Below are positions 20,666 through 32,310 of a stretch of 64,000 nt of DNA, piece by piece. The stretch spans positions 53,797,984 to 53,861,983 of the forward strand of contig OY735206.1 in NCBI GenBank assembly GCA_963457665.1, in the 5' to 3' direction. The position numbers and the translations under genes are program-made. The stretch's first letter is position 1; each line of letters starts with the position of its first letter. Source of the stretch: Thysanoteuthis rhombus (Eukaryota > Mollusca > Cephalopoda > Oegopsida > Thysanoteuthidae). The notes beneath the pieces were generated by a model. The model was given only the letters and a program-made list of their open reading frames with translations. It did not search any database and was not told where the DNA came from.

Positions 20666-22139
20666 AATTTGTTAGCTGGAAACAAGGGATTAGTAATCAC
20701 TGAAAGAAATGGAATGACTATGACAAAAAAAGGTGATTCCGATAACCCAGTAGGTGATTCTTTGTATCATTCAATATCTTAATTTTCAGTTCGCTGCACA
20801 ACCGTTTGAATAATTTTCTGCAGCTGCATAAGCTACTGCGCAAAGATTTACTTATAAACTATGGATATATTATAAAACTTTCTTTTTCGTTCCTTGGTAA
20901 TAAGAGTTATTTCTCAAGTGATTATGTTTAAAAAGTGATCATTTGAATCTATTTATTTCCCATTCGACAACAGGCGACTTCACACAATTTCAATCATTTA
21001 AAAAAACAAGTACTCACGCTTAATACTGTCTTTGTCACAAAAGCAAAATTAAAAGAGGATAATGGCCATTTTCTATACTTTTTACACAAATGCAATTAGT
21101 AAATGACACTCAGACTCACTACCTAGCAACAAAAATTGTGTTGCACGGTTTAATTTACTCATTTGTTTGTATTTTTTTTCCTTCTCTGGAATCAGTTGGG
21201 GGTCACTAACAGGAAACGATAGGTAAACTAAAAAGAAAACGATATCTATCTAATTTGTTTAGTTGTTTTCCATGACTCTCACTGACCTTGTGACCACAAT
21301 CCCTGATCCGTGAAAGCTATCGCCGCAAAGATTGGCGAGATTATCTGCTGTCCGTCTCAACTTCTGACTGAAAAAGCCTCTTCTTCCTTCCACCCATTTC
21401 GTCTCCTCTCATCATCCTTTTCCTTGATCGGTCCCACAGGGCAAAACGCGTAAAAAATTGGAGGAAGGAGAAGCGGAGAAGCGACACAATTTACCTGGAC
21501 ACTGTAATTTTGTCAATCATTGGGTGGGCTCTCCGACATTCGTGCAGTTTAACAACGATGTTTCCCCTCAGTCTGGCTTCCTCACAAGAAGACACCACTG
21601 CTGCAACCCCAACCTGCCCCATCTCTAACACACACACATACTCTTTCTTTCCTAACAGTTCCCCTGTCCCTGTCTTTGTCCCTCCCCCCTTCTCTCTCTC
21701 ACTCTCTCCCGCTCTGGCCCTAGGTTACCAATCTTCTTTCTCTTGGATGCCCTAAGCACTTGGTCAATTTCTAATTCCAAGTGCAAATCAGCTATAATCT
21801 AACGCCGTTTTTTTTTTTTTTTTTTTTTTTTGTCATGTTTTTGTCTCTTTTTCTTTTCTCTATTGTCTCCTTTAACTTTGGTTTCGTATTCAGGGTTAAA
21901 GAGAAACTGAAAGTAGGTGGTCGAAAGTAGACAGAATTTATTATAAATATGTGTGGGCATGCGTATTTATATATTAGGCTGTTACTCACGAAAATGTCTT
22001 TTTCATCGTAGGGAATAATGCCAAGAGTTGAAGATTCACTTATATAATTGCATTTTTTTTTCTTGTTAATATAATGTAAATTGAGATAAACTTCATTACT
22101 TTTGGGGTTCTTGAACCCTTAGCGACAATGGTATCAACA
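20666..22139. other. No gene recognised
   Basis: CT-rich from about 21360 to 21720, with a T run at 21808-21831. An 81-codon frame (21510-21755) is Ser/Pro-rich low-complexity sequence. No transposon motifs were recognised. Confidence 0.45.
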
Positions 22140-22790
22140 CAACAAGTTTTTATTTAACTAATTTTCAAGTACGATTTTAAATTAGGACATTCTACTGATC
22201 AAGCTGCTTGCAACGTTAACAAATCATTTGGAGTGAACACCAATGCAGTGCAAACCGTTCGACCCAGTTTTAATATGGTTTAGGACTAGAAATACTGGAA
22301 TACTACACACCGATAATAGATTTCTAGGGTGGGGGGCAACTTGTTCTTAATGCTGAAGAATTATAGACAAAAGTTGTCCAAGAACAACGGTTCGAACACT
22401 TTCTGAAGATATCAATACTTCAACCGCGATTATATCACGTCATCTCAAGGCAATAGGAAAGGATCAAAAGCTGCAGAAATTGATCCTTTGTAAACCGAAT
22501 GAAATGCTCCATGACGGGGACAAGCACTACACCTTTCCACTAATGGTGTCTAAATTTAGATAATTTGAATATGAAGTGTTGCAGCATCCTCCATATTCAC
22601 CTGACATTTCTACTACAGGTTACTGTCTTTTCAAGCATCAAGCCATAATTCGTGCTTTCACTGAATTCGCAACCACTGAATTGTTTAGGGTGTATGCATT
22701 TTGAAGCACCCATGACAATGGTGCCTTAGTGCTTGTTCAAAGCACTCAATTTTGGATCCTGCACACTTACCTCGCCGCCCCTTTAACTCT
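22140..22790 (+). pseudogene. Mariner transposase relic
   Basis: Degenerate translation across frames gives FKLGHSTDQAACNVNKSFG (first helix-turn-helix), TVRTLSEDINTSTAIISRHL followed by KAIGK (second helix-turn-helix), and HPPYSPDIS with FKHQAIIRAF, matching the HPPYSPDLAP region of mariner transposases. Order and spacing are right for mariner, but the central DDE part is deleted or unrecognisable and stops interrupt. The enzyme cuts and pastes at TA sites; this copy cannot. Confidence 0.75.
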
Positions 22791-22794
22791 TAAA

Positions 22795-23147
22795 AACATT
22801 CTGTAAAGTCCCTTTACAGGATCACCATCAGCTGCATCATCGTGTTTACCTTAATCTCATCTGCAGTCTGAAATCTCTTCCCACCCAGCAGTGAAAAGCC
22901 GAAAGTTGCAGGGAGCAAAATCTTGACTGTAGGGAAAGGGGCTGGTAGACCGATATGATGCAATGTTTTGTGAAAAACTCTGTACAAGAAGTGAAGAATG
23001 AACTGGTACACAAACCCACTCAATGGCATCTCACTGCCAACTGAGAGAGTCTGTTCACGCATGCCCTTCTGGTTGCACGTTACATCAAGGCTGCGCAAAC
23101 AGTTCTCAGCGTATTTAAAATGCCAGGATACTTACTAGACAGACCAA
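22795..23147 (-). mobile_element. Mariner derivative (minus strand)
   Basis: Right end at about 23147: the minus strand begins TACTTGGTCTGTCTAGTAAG then TATCC, the mariner terminal type shared with 28198, 30868, 50062 and 59935. The following 5' UTR-like part (CTTGATGTAACGTGC, then CATTGAGTGGGTTTGTGTAC) recurs at 60000 and 61482. The 94-codon frame 23098-22814 ends FQTADEIKVNTMMQL, resembling the C-terminal FxxADEIKxN region of mariner transposase. The catalytic middle is absent: an internally deleted copy. Confidence 0.7.
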
Positions 23148-23211
23148 GTATATGTGTCTGAGTTTATATACAACCATGTTTACGTACCTACATACATGGT
23201 GTGTATACCTT

Positions 23212-23300
23212 GGAACGGAGCTTAGCAAGTTAGTTCATGTGATGACTAATAGGGTTGTGAGTTCGATCCTTACCGGCTGTCCTACGATTTTATACCCTAT
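23212..23300 (+). repeat. tRNA-like SINE head
   Basis: A-box-like TTAGCAAGTTAGTTC (about 23222) and B box GAGTTCGATCC (about 23262) at tRNA spacing, continuing to CCGGCTGTCC. The outer stem does not pair; SINE or tRNA relic. Confidence 0.55.
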
Positions 23301-23409
23301 GTGAGATTATAGTGAGCTCATTAAATATCTACACGAACATGGTACATGAACGGACACTTTGACTAGCAGTAATCAACAAGAAAATCTTGCTAATCATTGC
23401 TGTACTGCA

Positions 23410-23884
23410 GGCTCATATTAGATTTTCCCCCACTATCCTAAAGTATAGATATCTATCAAAGTGGCGTAAAGCAGAGAGACTATTATCATTAATGTATATG
23501 GTGAAAAAAATTTTGAGCATTCCCAGACCCCAAAATAATCTATCGTGAGATTTTCGCTACGATGGACAGTGATGCAATGATTGCAGCAAAGTGTGAATTT
23601 AATTTTGATAGGTCACGAAAGTTTAGGGCGGATTTGTAGGATGTTTTAGTCACATCTAAAGAACTGTTTGGCAGAAAAATGCGTGAGGCTAAGCAGTCAA
23701 GCACACTGTTGTATTTCAAACCTCCCACATCAGCAACAGCAGCTGATGAACCTCAACCTCAGTCGGGCAGACATAGAACACGGGTATTATTATACTTAGA
23801 GGCTCAAAAATGTTTTCCTGTATAAATCAATGGTGTTAGCTTCTACGGTTTATGCCATTTCGGATAGCGAGGGAACCTGTATCT
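23410..23884 (+). mobile_element. Pogo/Tigger-like non-autonomous DNA transposon
   Basis: The left end (TTTTCCCCCACTATCC, AAAGTGGCGTAAAGC) and the right end (reverse complement CAGGTTCCCTCGCTATCCG, AAATGGCATAAACC) are inverted copies of each other. TA flanks the right end. Inside, plus-strand codons around 23640-23750 read REAKQSSTLLYFKPP, like the QxxLxxFF tail (PCNA-binding motif) at the C-terminus of pogo/Tigger transposases. The catalytic domain is missing, so this is an internal-deletion derivative. The minus frame 23728-23540 is a shadow. Confidence 0.6.
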
Positions 23885-24079
23885 GTTTCGGTCTTTCTTA
23901 AAAACTAAGCGGTGTAAAGCGAACTTTTGAAAAACAAAGAATATCTGTATTTCCTAAACTTCGTTGAATCTTGAACATAATCATGATAGTGTGGTATAAT
24001 TGATGATCGAACTCACTAGTAATGACTTATGAGACAGACTACATTGGTATCACCTTGGAATGACTTTCAGGGTCGAATC

Positions 24080-24114
24080 TTCTATTCGGACTGAAGATGA
24101 TTACTGCAACTTTT

Positions 24115-24200
<86 letters not shown>

Positions 24201-24330
24201 TACATTTTCGTAAATATGTCAGAGTTGTCGGTTTGGCTCAGTCGGTAAGAGAGCTGACCACCGATCACAGTCGTAATTACGCTAGGAAATTGTTAATTTC
24301 ATGTATTCCGGCAAGATGATTACGGTAACT
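24080..24330 (+). mobile_element. SINE-1 copy with internal (ATT)n/(AAT)n expansion
   Basis: Starts CTTCTATTCGGACTGAAGAT. Its leader TTTTGTATT is expanded into a microsatellite (24117-24200) that changes from ATT to AAT phase. The A box GGCTCAGTCGGTAAGAGAGC follows at about 24234. The 3' part is truncated after AATTGTTAATTTCATG. Confidence 0.7.
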
Positions 24331-24524
24331 TTTGCATTGTACATGAAATAAATAAAAATCATCACATACATTTTCTTACATGTGTAAGACTAGCTAGTCA
24401 TGACATAACGAATAACTGTGCTGTAAAAGGAAAAGAAAAAAAGATTCATAATGATGAAAAAAAAACGTCTCTAGAACAATTGGCCATGTGATTTGTAAAG
24501 AGTATCTTACTGAGACTACATTAG

Positions 24525-24600
24525 CTGGTATAGCTCAGTGGTAGATCTCAGAGATATCCTAAGATAATTCTTTGAGTCAAATCTCTGAACAGGATCGGTG
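24525..24600 (+). repeat. tRNA-like SINE head
   Basis: A box TATAGCTCAGTGGTAGA (about 24531) and B box GAGTCAAATCTC (about 24573) at tRNA spacing; no acceptor stem. Confidence 0.6.
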
Positions 24601-25469
24601 ACACTGATTACCACATAAAACAGGGATGCAAAATAAGATGATTAATTACATACACAGAACATTAATTATTTTGCACTAACAAGGCATGCTCTCTAAAACT
24701 CCCCTTGGACTTTACCAGACTTCTTTCCTAGCTGTGGGTAAATTGCAAGTCGGGTATTGCTTTTCACCCTGGGTTATCGATCAGTTTAGAAGACAGAGAA
24801 CTTTGATTTCAAACTAGGGAAAGTCTGATCTCTCGTCCAGCTTCGTGAGAGACGGGTAACGAACAAAGTGGGGAAAGTTGCAGAAATGTACGGTTAATGA
24901 GGCTCTGATGGAGCTTGAATGGGCCAAGAAAGCCGGAAGTGGATTATGATGAACTGCTCAGATAGAATAAAGAGAATTAAAAAAAAACTGGACGGACGAA
25001 AAAAAAAATGTGAGCGCCGTCAACCTCTACAATACATCAAGTACAAGTTGAAAATCAAACAAATTTTTTTTTCAAATAACTGTGAAACCAAGAATTCTCT
25101 CTTCCTTGGTAAACGTGTCGTTCTAAGTGTGAGACCTCACGGACCACAGTCCCCTGCTGTAACACCTAGTCAGATCTGTAAGTGCTCCCAGCTAATAAGA
25201 GTTGTCAATGAGAAGTGTCAAGGCAGACCAAGCGGCAATGTTATAATAACAGTTCTTAAATTGTCGACCATTTGACACTGAACAACCCTAACCTTAGAGA
25301 TTAAACCAAAATCAATGAAACCCCTATTGTAAGCCTAAAGGGGAATGGAAGTGGAGGAAGACCTGCCTATCCATGGAGAAAAAGTCTTTTAAATTCTTGA
25401 TGCATGCTTATCGAATGACAAAAGATAAGATCCGATGAAATTCAATTTTACAAATAAATATGCTACCTC
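24601..25469. other. No gene recognised
   Basis: A 118-codon frame (24919-25275) is Lys-rich at its start and matches nothing known to me. It has no obvious promoter or splice context. Confidence 0.4.
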
Positions 25470-25474
25470 TGCTA

Positions 25475-25615
25475 CACGAAATAAAAGCGTTCCTATGAAA
25501 ACTTTCGTATATCCAAGTGGCGTAAATGGACAAAGCAATTACTGTTAAATTACGTGGGGAAAAATTTGAAGCTTTCCAAGACCTAAAAATAACCTTCCGT
25601 GAGATTTTCGCTTTT
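25475..25615 (+). mobile_element. Tigger-like element, 5' fragment
   Basis: Blocks AGTGGCGTAAATGGACAAAG, TTACGTGGGGAAAAATTTG and CCTTCCGTGAGATTTTCGCT match 23455-23560 in order. The extreme terminus is missing. It may belong with the 3' part at 26695-26950, the LINE at 26100-26455 having landed between; that pairing is inference. Confidence 0.5.
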
Positions 25616-26099
25616 TTTTTCCATTTTTTTTTTTACTTTAGAGTAGCCCAAGCTTGACATAGTTGTGTCAGTCATAAGGAAAGGACAAAGCTGTTTAAGT
25701 GGAGTCAAATTATTTGCAAAAATTGTCTCCCAGGGCAGGAACGATAATTTTCTCCAAAAACAAAAAAAAAAAACAAAAAAAATGCTAACTTGAAAAGCAA
25801 AAAATTGATTTTAAAAAAATAATGAAAATTAACGAATTATTTACTAAAAACATAATCGACTCGCTTTGGAACCTACCGTGAAAAATAGACGAAGGGTGAT
25901 TTAAACCGAAAAACTTGGAAGCAGTAGATTCTATGTCTAATCTCTAACAATCTGCTACCTGTAACTACAATGAAGGCTACAGTTCATTCGTTCACCACTG
26001 AACATCACTTGTGCTTTTCTTTGGCTCTTCCTCCGCTCCGACTTACTCCCGTTATTCCATCAACTGCAATGTGGCACTTCAAATTACATGTAGACCTTA

Positions 26100-26455
26100 C
26101 CGATGCCTGATCGAAAAACGTGCACATGAAAGAATTGAGGGGAGACCACAAGAGCACAATACATTCGGAAGAAGACAGGACTCAGAGACATCATAGAATC
26201 CATTAAAAATCTCAAATGGCAATTGGCTGGCCATGTTGCAAGAATGGCAGACAACCGATGGACACTGCAACTCACGACATGGATCCCCAGAGATCATATG
26301 CGGAACCGAGGCCGACAGAGTATTAAATGGAGAGACGAGCTAGATAGATTCAGAAAGCACTGGCTCCGCAACACCCACGATAGAGAAGTGCGGCAAATCC
26401 TGGAGAAGGTCTATGTTCAACGATGGACGTTGAAAGACTGATGATGATGAAGTTG
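26100..26455 (+). pseudogene. RTE-like LINE ORF2 C-terminus
   Basis: After a frame-broken start (about 26110-26215: RGDHKSTIHSEEDRTQRHHR-like, then IIESIKNLKWQ), the 72-codon frame 26223-26441 reads AGHVARMADNRWTLQLTTWI, PRDHMRNRGRQ, IKWRDELDRFRKHWLR and ends RWTLKD. This is the post-RT tail typical of the widespread endonuclease-reverse transcriptase LINEs usually placed near RTE. It is followed by TGATGATGATGA, the 3' tail shared with the copies at 33933 and 62690. 5'-truncated and dead. Confidence 0.85.
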
Positions 26456-26694
26456 AAAGGGGTGATGTATGCAACTGAACACAACAATAACATATATCTA
26501 GTCAGTCTTCAAAAGAAAATAAAGAATGACTTTATTTTTGTTTTGTTTTGTCTCGCGAAGGCGAAATCGTAAAACACTTTGATTTCGCTTTGGTCTTCGA
26601 CCTCCAATTCACGTGGTTATTTTTTTTTAATTTGAACTCGTGTAATACTCACGGTTGTCCACATATTCAAAGATATACGGTACTTTAATTTTAA

Positions 26695-26950
26695 AAGAGC
26701 AACTTGGTTCTGGGAACTTTTGTTGGGTGTTTTGAGCGCCAAGAAAGAACCGTGTGATAGAAAAATGCAGGAGGTTGAGCAGTCAAACATATTGTTTTAT
26801 TTCACCACCCTCCTCATCAGCTATTGTAGACGTCCAACATTGATGAAGGTAGTTATGGAAGAAATCTTTTTCTAGTATCTTGGAACGCCCCAAAAGATTT
26901 TTCACGTAAACCGAAGCGCCCAGAAATCAGAGCATGTTACCTAACAACAT
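26695..26950 (+). mobile_element. Tigger-like element, 3' part
   Basis: GTGATAGAAAAATGCAGGAG, GAGCAGTCAAACATATTGTT, TTATTTCACCACCCTCCTCA match the transposase-tail segment of the element at 23410-23884. It is followed by a decayed inverted end (GGAACGCCCCAAAAGATTTT, CGTAAACCGAAGCG). Confidence 0.5.
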
Positions 26951-27620
26951 GTAGCTCCTCCTGACGAATTCGAACGACTGCTATACAACGTTGTGTGTAG
27001 TCTATAACACGCTGGAGTCGTTGCCTGGGTATATCTATTCAGGTACGTTCCAGGGTTGTCCATAACTTGCGTTTGCTGGGCGTGCCTGCTGGGGATTCAG
27101 TGAGGTCAGCAACATGTCTCATAAACGCTCAATGGGGTTAAATCTAGCGAGCACAGGGGCTAATGGAGTATCGAGAAGTTAACCAAGCGTTCCTGAAACC
27201 AGTTCCGTGTCACCTACGTACGATAGGCTGGTACAAACCATCATCAGCGGGAAACATAGCCAGGTTGAAGAGGGAGGGTTTGTCTGCAAAGAGATCTGTG
27301 TATGTCACACTTTTCAAGTCAAACTCCAGTTTCATCAGTTGTCTTTGAAGAGTCCAAGGGAAGATACCCTACAGCGGCAGTCCCGTTCTTACAACACCAG
27401 TTTTCACATGCGGTTGATGTCTGTCTTGAATTCACATGTTTCTTGTATACCTTTACTACTGTTGCCCAACCACCTAAAAAAAGATTTAGTACACATGTCA
27501 CTTCGGGAGGTAAAGGGGACCGTCTTTCTGGTTCCAACAATCATTCTGTGATCAAACTGTATTAAATCATGTCCACGTCCCATAGCTGCCACAGCAACAC
27601 TGCCGCAGCTACACAACCTC
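26935..27620 (-). pseudogene. Tc1-like transposase relic
   Basis: Minus strand, several frames: MGRGHDLIQFDHRMIVGTRK (27580s downward) is the start of the N-terminal helix-turn-helix of many Tc1-type transposases. Near 27200-27170 VTRNWFQERLVNFSILH precedes a segment equivalent to SPDLNPIEHLWD (here CSLDLTPLSVYE). The tail toward 26950 resembles the ELxxxLxxxWNxIP region. Length from N- to C-terminus is near normal for Tc1 (about 330 codons), but frameshifts and stops are frequent. The inverted ends were not located. Confidence 0.75.
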
Positions 27621-27674
27621 TTTACTTATCATGTCACATATACGTCAACCGACTGAGTCCATTCCCATAAGGGA

Positions 27675-28007
27675 TTGGACAAAACCCTTAATGTTTCATG
27701 CGATCAAATAAAGAAAGAGTATGTAATCAGGTCATACGATTCAAGTATACACGCTATAATTATGGAAACCTATAAAAGCGACAATCTTGTTACAGTGTCA
27801 GAGGAAAGCAGAAGGAGTCCAAGACCTGCTATCCTACCGTGCAGCCCGGTAAGTGGTCCAGCAATCTGGAACGAGGAAACCTCATCTCTAGCTCGACCTC
27901 TCATTCTGCCCTCAACCAACCCTAACGATGCCATTGACACGGCAAGTCAAAGAATGAATGTCTTACAAGAAAGAGTACAGCTTGGATTTTCGTTGATCAC
28001 TTTGTGA
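27675..28007 (+). other. Unassigned 110-codon open frame
   Basis: Balanced composition with no simple repeat (ESRRSPRPAILPCSPVSG, then NEETSSLARPLILPS), in locally less AT-rich DNA. A GTAAGT that could act as a splice donor lies at about 27849. I recognise no domain and see no homologous copy in the window, so it may be chance, a lost transposon piece or an exon. Confidence 0.2.
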
Positions 28008-28034
28008 TTTAAGCTAACTGCTTTAATCTTATAT

Positions 28035-28174
28035 CTTCATATCATCTCTCAACTATTGGATATTATACTAGGAGTTATAATGATGTTATAAATAGCGGAT
28101 ATAACTTCATATCATCTCTTAAATTTTGGATATTATATCTTGAGTTGTAATGATGATATAAATAGCGGATATAT
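28035..28174 (+). repeat. Two-unit 70-bp tandem repeat
   Basis: Units 28035-28104 and 28105-28174 both start CTTCATATCATCTCT and both end ATAAATAGCGGATATA or nearly so; about ten mismatches by eye. It abuts a mariner derivative that begins about 25 bp later. Confidence 0.85.
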
Positions 28175-28197
28175 CATACATAACACAAGTACAAGTT

Positions 28198-28690
28198 CTG
28201 TCCAGAAAATATCCACCAACTTTGAATAATTCGAGGGCCGGTTCAGCAGCTTTGGTGTAACTCGGGAACAAATTGAAGGGGATTTTACTGCACATGCATC
28301 AACTGACTCTCTTCTGTGGCATTATTTGTTGGCACTGAAACGCCACTGGCCGAGCAAGTAGATCAGCGAATAATTCTTTTTATCAGAACATTTTATCAGT
28401 TAGGCCTTCTTACTGTGCTAATTCACCCCTATCCCATCCCATAGCTTCTGGCTTTTTCAAACGCTAAAATTGCCGTTGGAAAGGAAGTGATTCCAGAATG
28501 CAGACGAAATTAAGGAGATGGCAACAAAGCAGCAGACTATTTTGAAAGTGGAAGAGGGGCTGGGATGAGTATGCAAAGTACCAAGGGGAACACATTGGCG
28601 ACTAAAGGGGTCGTTTCCTTGGGCAGGAATTATTTGTTGATATCAAATGGCTCGATACTCCACACATATCTTGTAAATCATATAAATAAA
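28198..28690 (+). mobile_element. Mariner derivative with transposase C-terminal remnant
   Basis: The left end TTCTGTCCAGAAAATATCC and a right end around AATGGCTCGATACTCC fit the mariner terminal type GTCTGTCC-AAAGTATCC. Codons at 28440-28630 resemble the C-terminus of mariner transposase: KWKRGWDEYAKYQGEHIGD corresponds to the WxRRWxxCVxxxGxYFEGD region. The N-terminal and catalytic parts are deleted. Total length of about 490 bp is close to related copies at 30364 and 50062. Confidence 0.7.
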
Positions 28691-30363
28691 GGGAGGCCTC
28701 ATAATGGTCTGATTTTTTTATGACTGGATGTTTCGCACCAAAAGGAGTGAGTGTGCTACTCTAGCAGGGACTTTTTGATTTACACCATTATCACATTATT
28801 CTCGAGCTGTACATAGATATACATATTTTCGTTTTTTTGGGGTTTAATAGCTGATTCATTGTAGAAGAAAAAGGTAGGGTGTAGATTTTTCTTCAAAAAG
28901 TTGATTTGATAGGTGGACAGGAAATTCAACTGACACCAATCTCATAGAATCTTGGAGCCATCATGAAAGAAATTTTCAACAGCATTTGACGAAAATAATT
29001 CGTGAAGTTTTGAGAAATTGAAAGCTGAACAACAGAAATCACCTTCGCTCTTCTTAAAACTAAGTGGGATTTCGTAAAAGCTACCGTGCAAAATCAATTA
29101 TTGATATTGATAGTACGTTTATTCGACTTTGGCTGCAAGAAAAGTCGGTTTTATTTATTATAAGACATACTCTTTGTTGAATTTTGTGAATGTCTATGAG
29201 TGAAATTCAATTTAAAACTATTGGTAGTACGTTAAGTTAATGCATTGCTTGAAAACACATTCTTTTTTCTTTTCAAACTCTCATTCTTATAAACATTGAG
29301 TTGCCGTTGTTGCTATTATTGCCGTTGAGAGGATGGCTGAAAAAAGGTACAGGCCCCCAAATCTTGGTATAGACCTCATAGCGATTATTCAAGCAATAAG
29401 AAAGTCTTAACCTCATTTGCCTAATGGTCCATGATTACAACTGAAAGAAGTTTGGAACGGTATATATTAACGTATCAACAATTTTTATTGCTGAGCACCT
29501 CGAAAAACTTACCTATTAATTGTTCGGTCTTGTGTATAGCTATACAATATATTCCTCATAAACCTGAGAAAGCGCACTTAAATGCGAGCATTTCGACTCA
29601 AATGTTGGCACAGTCTTAAGCTATAAAAAAATTGTAAGAAAGAGGCGATTAATACACACATGCTCCCGTGTGTGCACACACACACACACGTGCGTGCATG
29701 CGTTCTCTCATACAAAGTATTTTTTCTCTCCACCTTTTTAATAGTTAGCATTCCCGTCTCGTTGGTTAGTTCCCTAGCGCAGTGATTTTGATCATCACTT
29801 GGTACCCCACCACTTTGCTACCAGACTAAACCAAAATTACTAAACAACTAAAAAAAACTACCCAAATCCCTCTTTTCAACACCTGATATTGAAAGTTAAC
29901 AGAGGGAAAAAAACCTTTCGTTCCGAAATCAATTGGCCAGCACCGTTGGAAGGATATGATTTGAATTTTTGAACAAACATTAGATTCAGGTGTGAAAGTT
30001 CATTGAGCCTAAGCAAGAACGGGTTATTGAGTGGATTTGTTCCGTGGGGAACTCTGAAAAAGTGTGGGTTGTTCTCTTGGCAAGGATGGAGTTATGAGTA
30101 CGGAGTAACGGACACAGATCAGTGAACAAATGAAAAACTGAACAGCCCGGATGAACGAGGCAGAATAATAGTTGGCAAAAAAAATTGTGAAAGAGATGAC
30201 AGGTAAAATGTGTCAAACGTCGACTAACAAAGATGTTGAGGTATTAGCCGTATAACATTATCCATTATTCACGGTCGACAAAATTGAAGGCAACAAAAAA
30301 AGAAGCAGAATAAAATGGAAAACACATACAAGTATGTGGGAGCAGTAGGATGATAAATAATAT
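28691..30363. other. No gene recognised
   Basis: AT-rich. A CA-rich patch lies at 29675-29690. A weak tRNA-like A box (CTCGTTGGTTAGTTC) lies at about 29758. Frames of 62 codons (29431-29619) and 76 codons (29986-30216, minus) resemble nothing known. Confidence 0.45.
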
Positions 30364-30868
30364 GAGATCTGCCAGGGAAGTGTTCAGCCATTTAATGTAT
30401 TAACAGGAAAATAGCCTACCTAGGGTAGTGAGCACCTTAGTCCCCACTTCAAAGTACTCCACCTTGAAACTTCATACACTTATCGTAGCGTCCCTCCTAC
30501 CTTTCAAAATAGTTTGCAAGTCCCCTCTTCCAGAGTCGCTATCAGTTGCCTCCTCACATTCCTTTTAATCGCGTCCACGATCTGGAATCATGTTGAAATA
30601 ATCCAGAAGTCACTGTGAGTCAAATTTTGGCTTGACAAAGGGCCTCGGCGATGCGATGTTTTGCAAAAAAAAAAAATTGTTCGAGATGTGAACATGGGTA
30701 TTGTTAATGTGACGGTCACATAGTACACTGGCCGATTGAGTAACCTCATTTGAGAAAGTCTGTTCGTGCATCCGCAGTGAGGTTCCCTTGAGTTATATCA
30801 AGGCCGGCAATCGGTTCTGAGGATATTCGGAGTGGTTGTTACTTTTCTAGACAGAACCCATATCTCGA
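30364..30868 (-). mobile_element. Mariner derivative, both ends present
   Basis: Plus-strand left end AGATCTGCCAGGGAAGTG then TTCAGCCA; minus-strand start GGGTTCTGTCTAGAAAAGTA then ACAACCA: imperfect inverted ends of the mariner type used across this window. The minus strand near 30560-30440 keeps codons like DAIKRNVRRQLIATLEE and a segment resembling RRxDKCxxxQGxYFE. An A run splits the element at 30664-30677. Non-autonomous. Confidence 0.65.
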
Positions 30869-31779
30869 AAAAGGGGAGACAATTGATTTTGAACTTTGTG
30901 AAACTTTATAACAATCACACGTCGGTGTGTTCAGAGCTGTACGTTGCTAAAACAGTATAAAGTGTTAGAAAAGTCATGTTTGACGTGGAATGTATTCTAT
31001 TGTGGGCCTACACAGAGGGTTTCGAATTATTTGAGCTATTATATGGGACATTAGTCAGTGGTTTGAACTTACAGCTTTCAGCTTTTAGTAATTCGCAATG
31101 ATATAATACAGTAGAATTTAAAGCATAAAATGTTTTATGTATAGAAAATTGTATCTCCTTCAAAAACCATCGAACTTAAAAAGTGAAAAAAAAATATGTT
31201 GATTCTTTCGATGTTTACTAAGTTTAAATTAGTTCGGCACAAGGTCAAATTTGAAGAGGGAATGTAGAAAGATTGTATTTAGCTAGTCCTCTTTGTTTCC
31301 TTTTTGTTTAGTGAAGAAATAAATTTGGGTTGTGGGTTGACAGTTACGATTGGCGCCGATTGGTAAAAAGCAAGAGCTAAACAATTACTAAAGAGTACAA
31401 CTGTTCAAATAAGGTTGGGAACACCTCCAGCCGGAAGTCAACAGACGGAAGTCAACAGTAACAGCACTAACAACAACAATCATCATCATGAACATTATTA
31501 TGTATATGACGCTCACTATTTTTGAGGGGAGATCAGGATTCAAAATCCTGGCACACCTTTATCCAATATTTATTTTTCCTTTGTCGAGATAAAAGAGAAA
31601 AGCAAGAGCTTCGACGGCGACCGATATTTTTCCGTAAATTTAAGCATTATCTTTGCCTCTGAATTTTTCTTGGGGTTTTGTAAGACCAATCGTACTTGAC
31701 TGATTGCACCAGCAATAAAAAGCAGAGCAGCCTTCAAAGCCATCTCTAAGATTCCCTCAATAGTGTGTGAGAGATGGCG

Positions 31780-31987
31780 CTAGGAGCTTTAATTGAAAAC
31801 AATTTAAGACATCATTTTGGGTATCAGTACACAAAAACTGAATAGAGTATTTATTTTTCACAACGAGGATTTATTTTTCAACATAATATCCTCCTTTGTC
31901 AATGGACTTGATTCAATAGCGAATATTATTAACATACGCCGAACATCATTTCAGATTGAAATTCACCTAATAACGACATGTCAAACT

Positions 31988-31990
<3 letters not shown>
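31780..31990 (-). mobile_element. Mariner type-D 3' end
   Basis: Minus strand at about 31910-31860 reads KSIDKGGYYVEK, then a stop, resembling the CIDKGGDYVEK C-terminal end of some mariner transposases. Downstream-side blocks AAATTCACCTAATAACGACA and ATGTCAAACTACGGA recur near 48750 and 58490. The (TA)n array begins immediately at 31992. Confidence 0.55.
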
Positions 31991-31991
<1 letters not shown>

Positions 31992-32063
<72 letters not shown>

Positions 32064-32064
32064 G

Positions 32065-32126
<62 letters not shown>
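31992..32126. repeat. (TA)n microsatellite, two long runs
   Basis: About 34 and 30 TA units separated by TACGTTATA. The 115-codon frame 31817-32164 is mostly this repeat. Confidence 0.95.
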
Positions 32127-32221
32127 GTTTATTAACGAATTTGTATAAATATGTACATGAGTAGAGACTGGATTTATTCAAAGTTAAAACACACGCACGC
32201 ACGTATGCACACGCAGATACT

Positions 32222-32227
<6 letters not shown>

Positions 32228-32307
<80 letters not shown>

Positions 32308-32310
32308 CCC
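32228..32310. repeat. (TA)n(TG)n compound microsatellite
   Basis: About 14 TA units, then about 24 TG units with a TTTG interruption. Confidence 0.95.
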
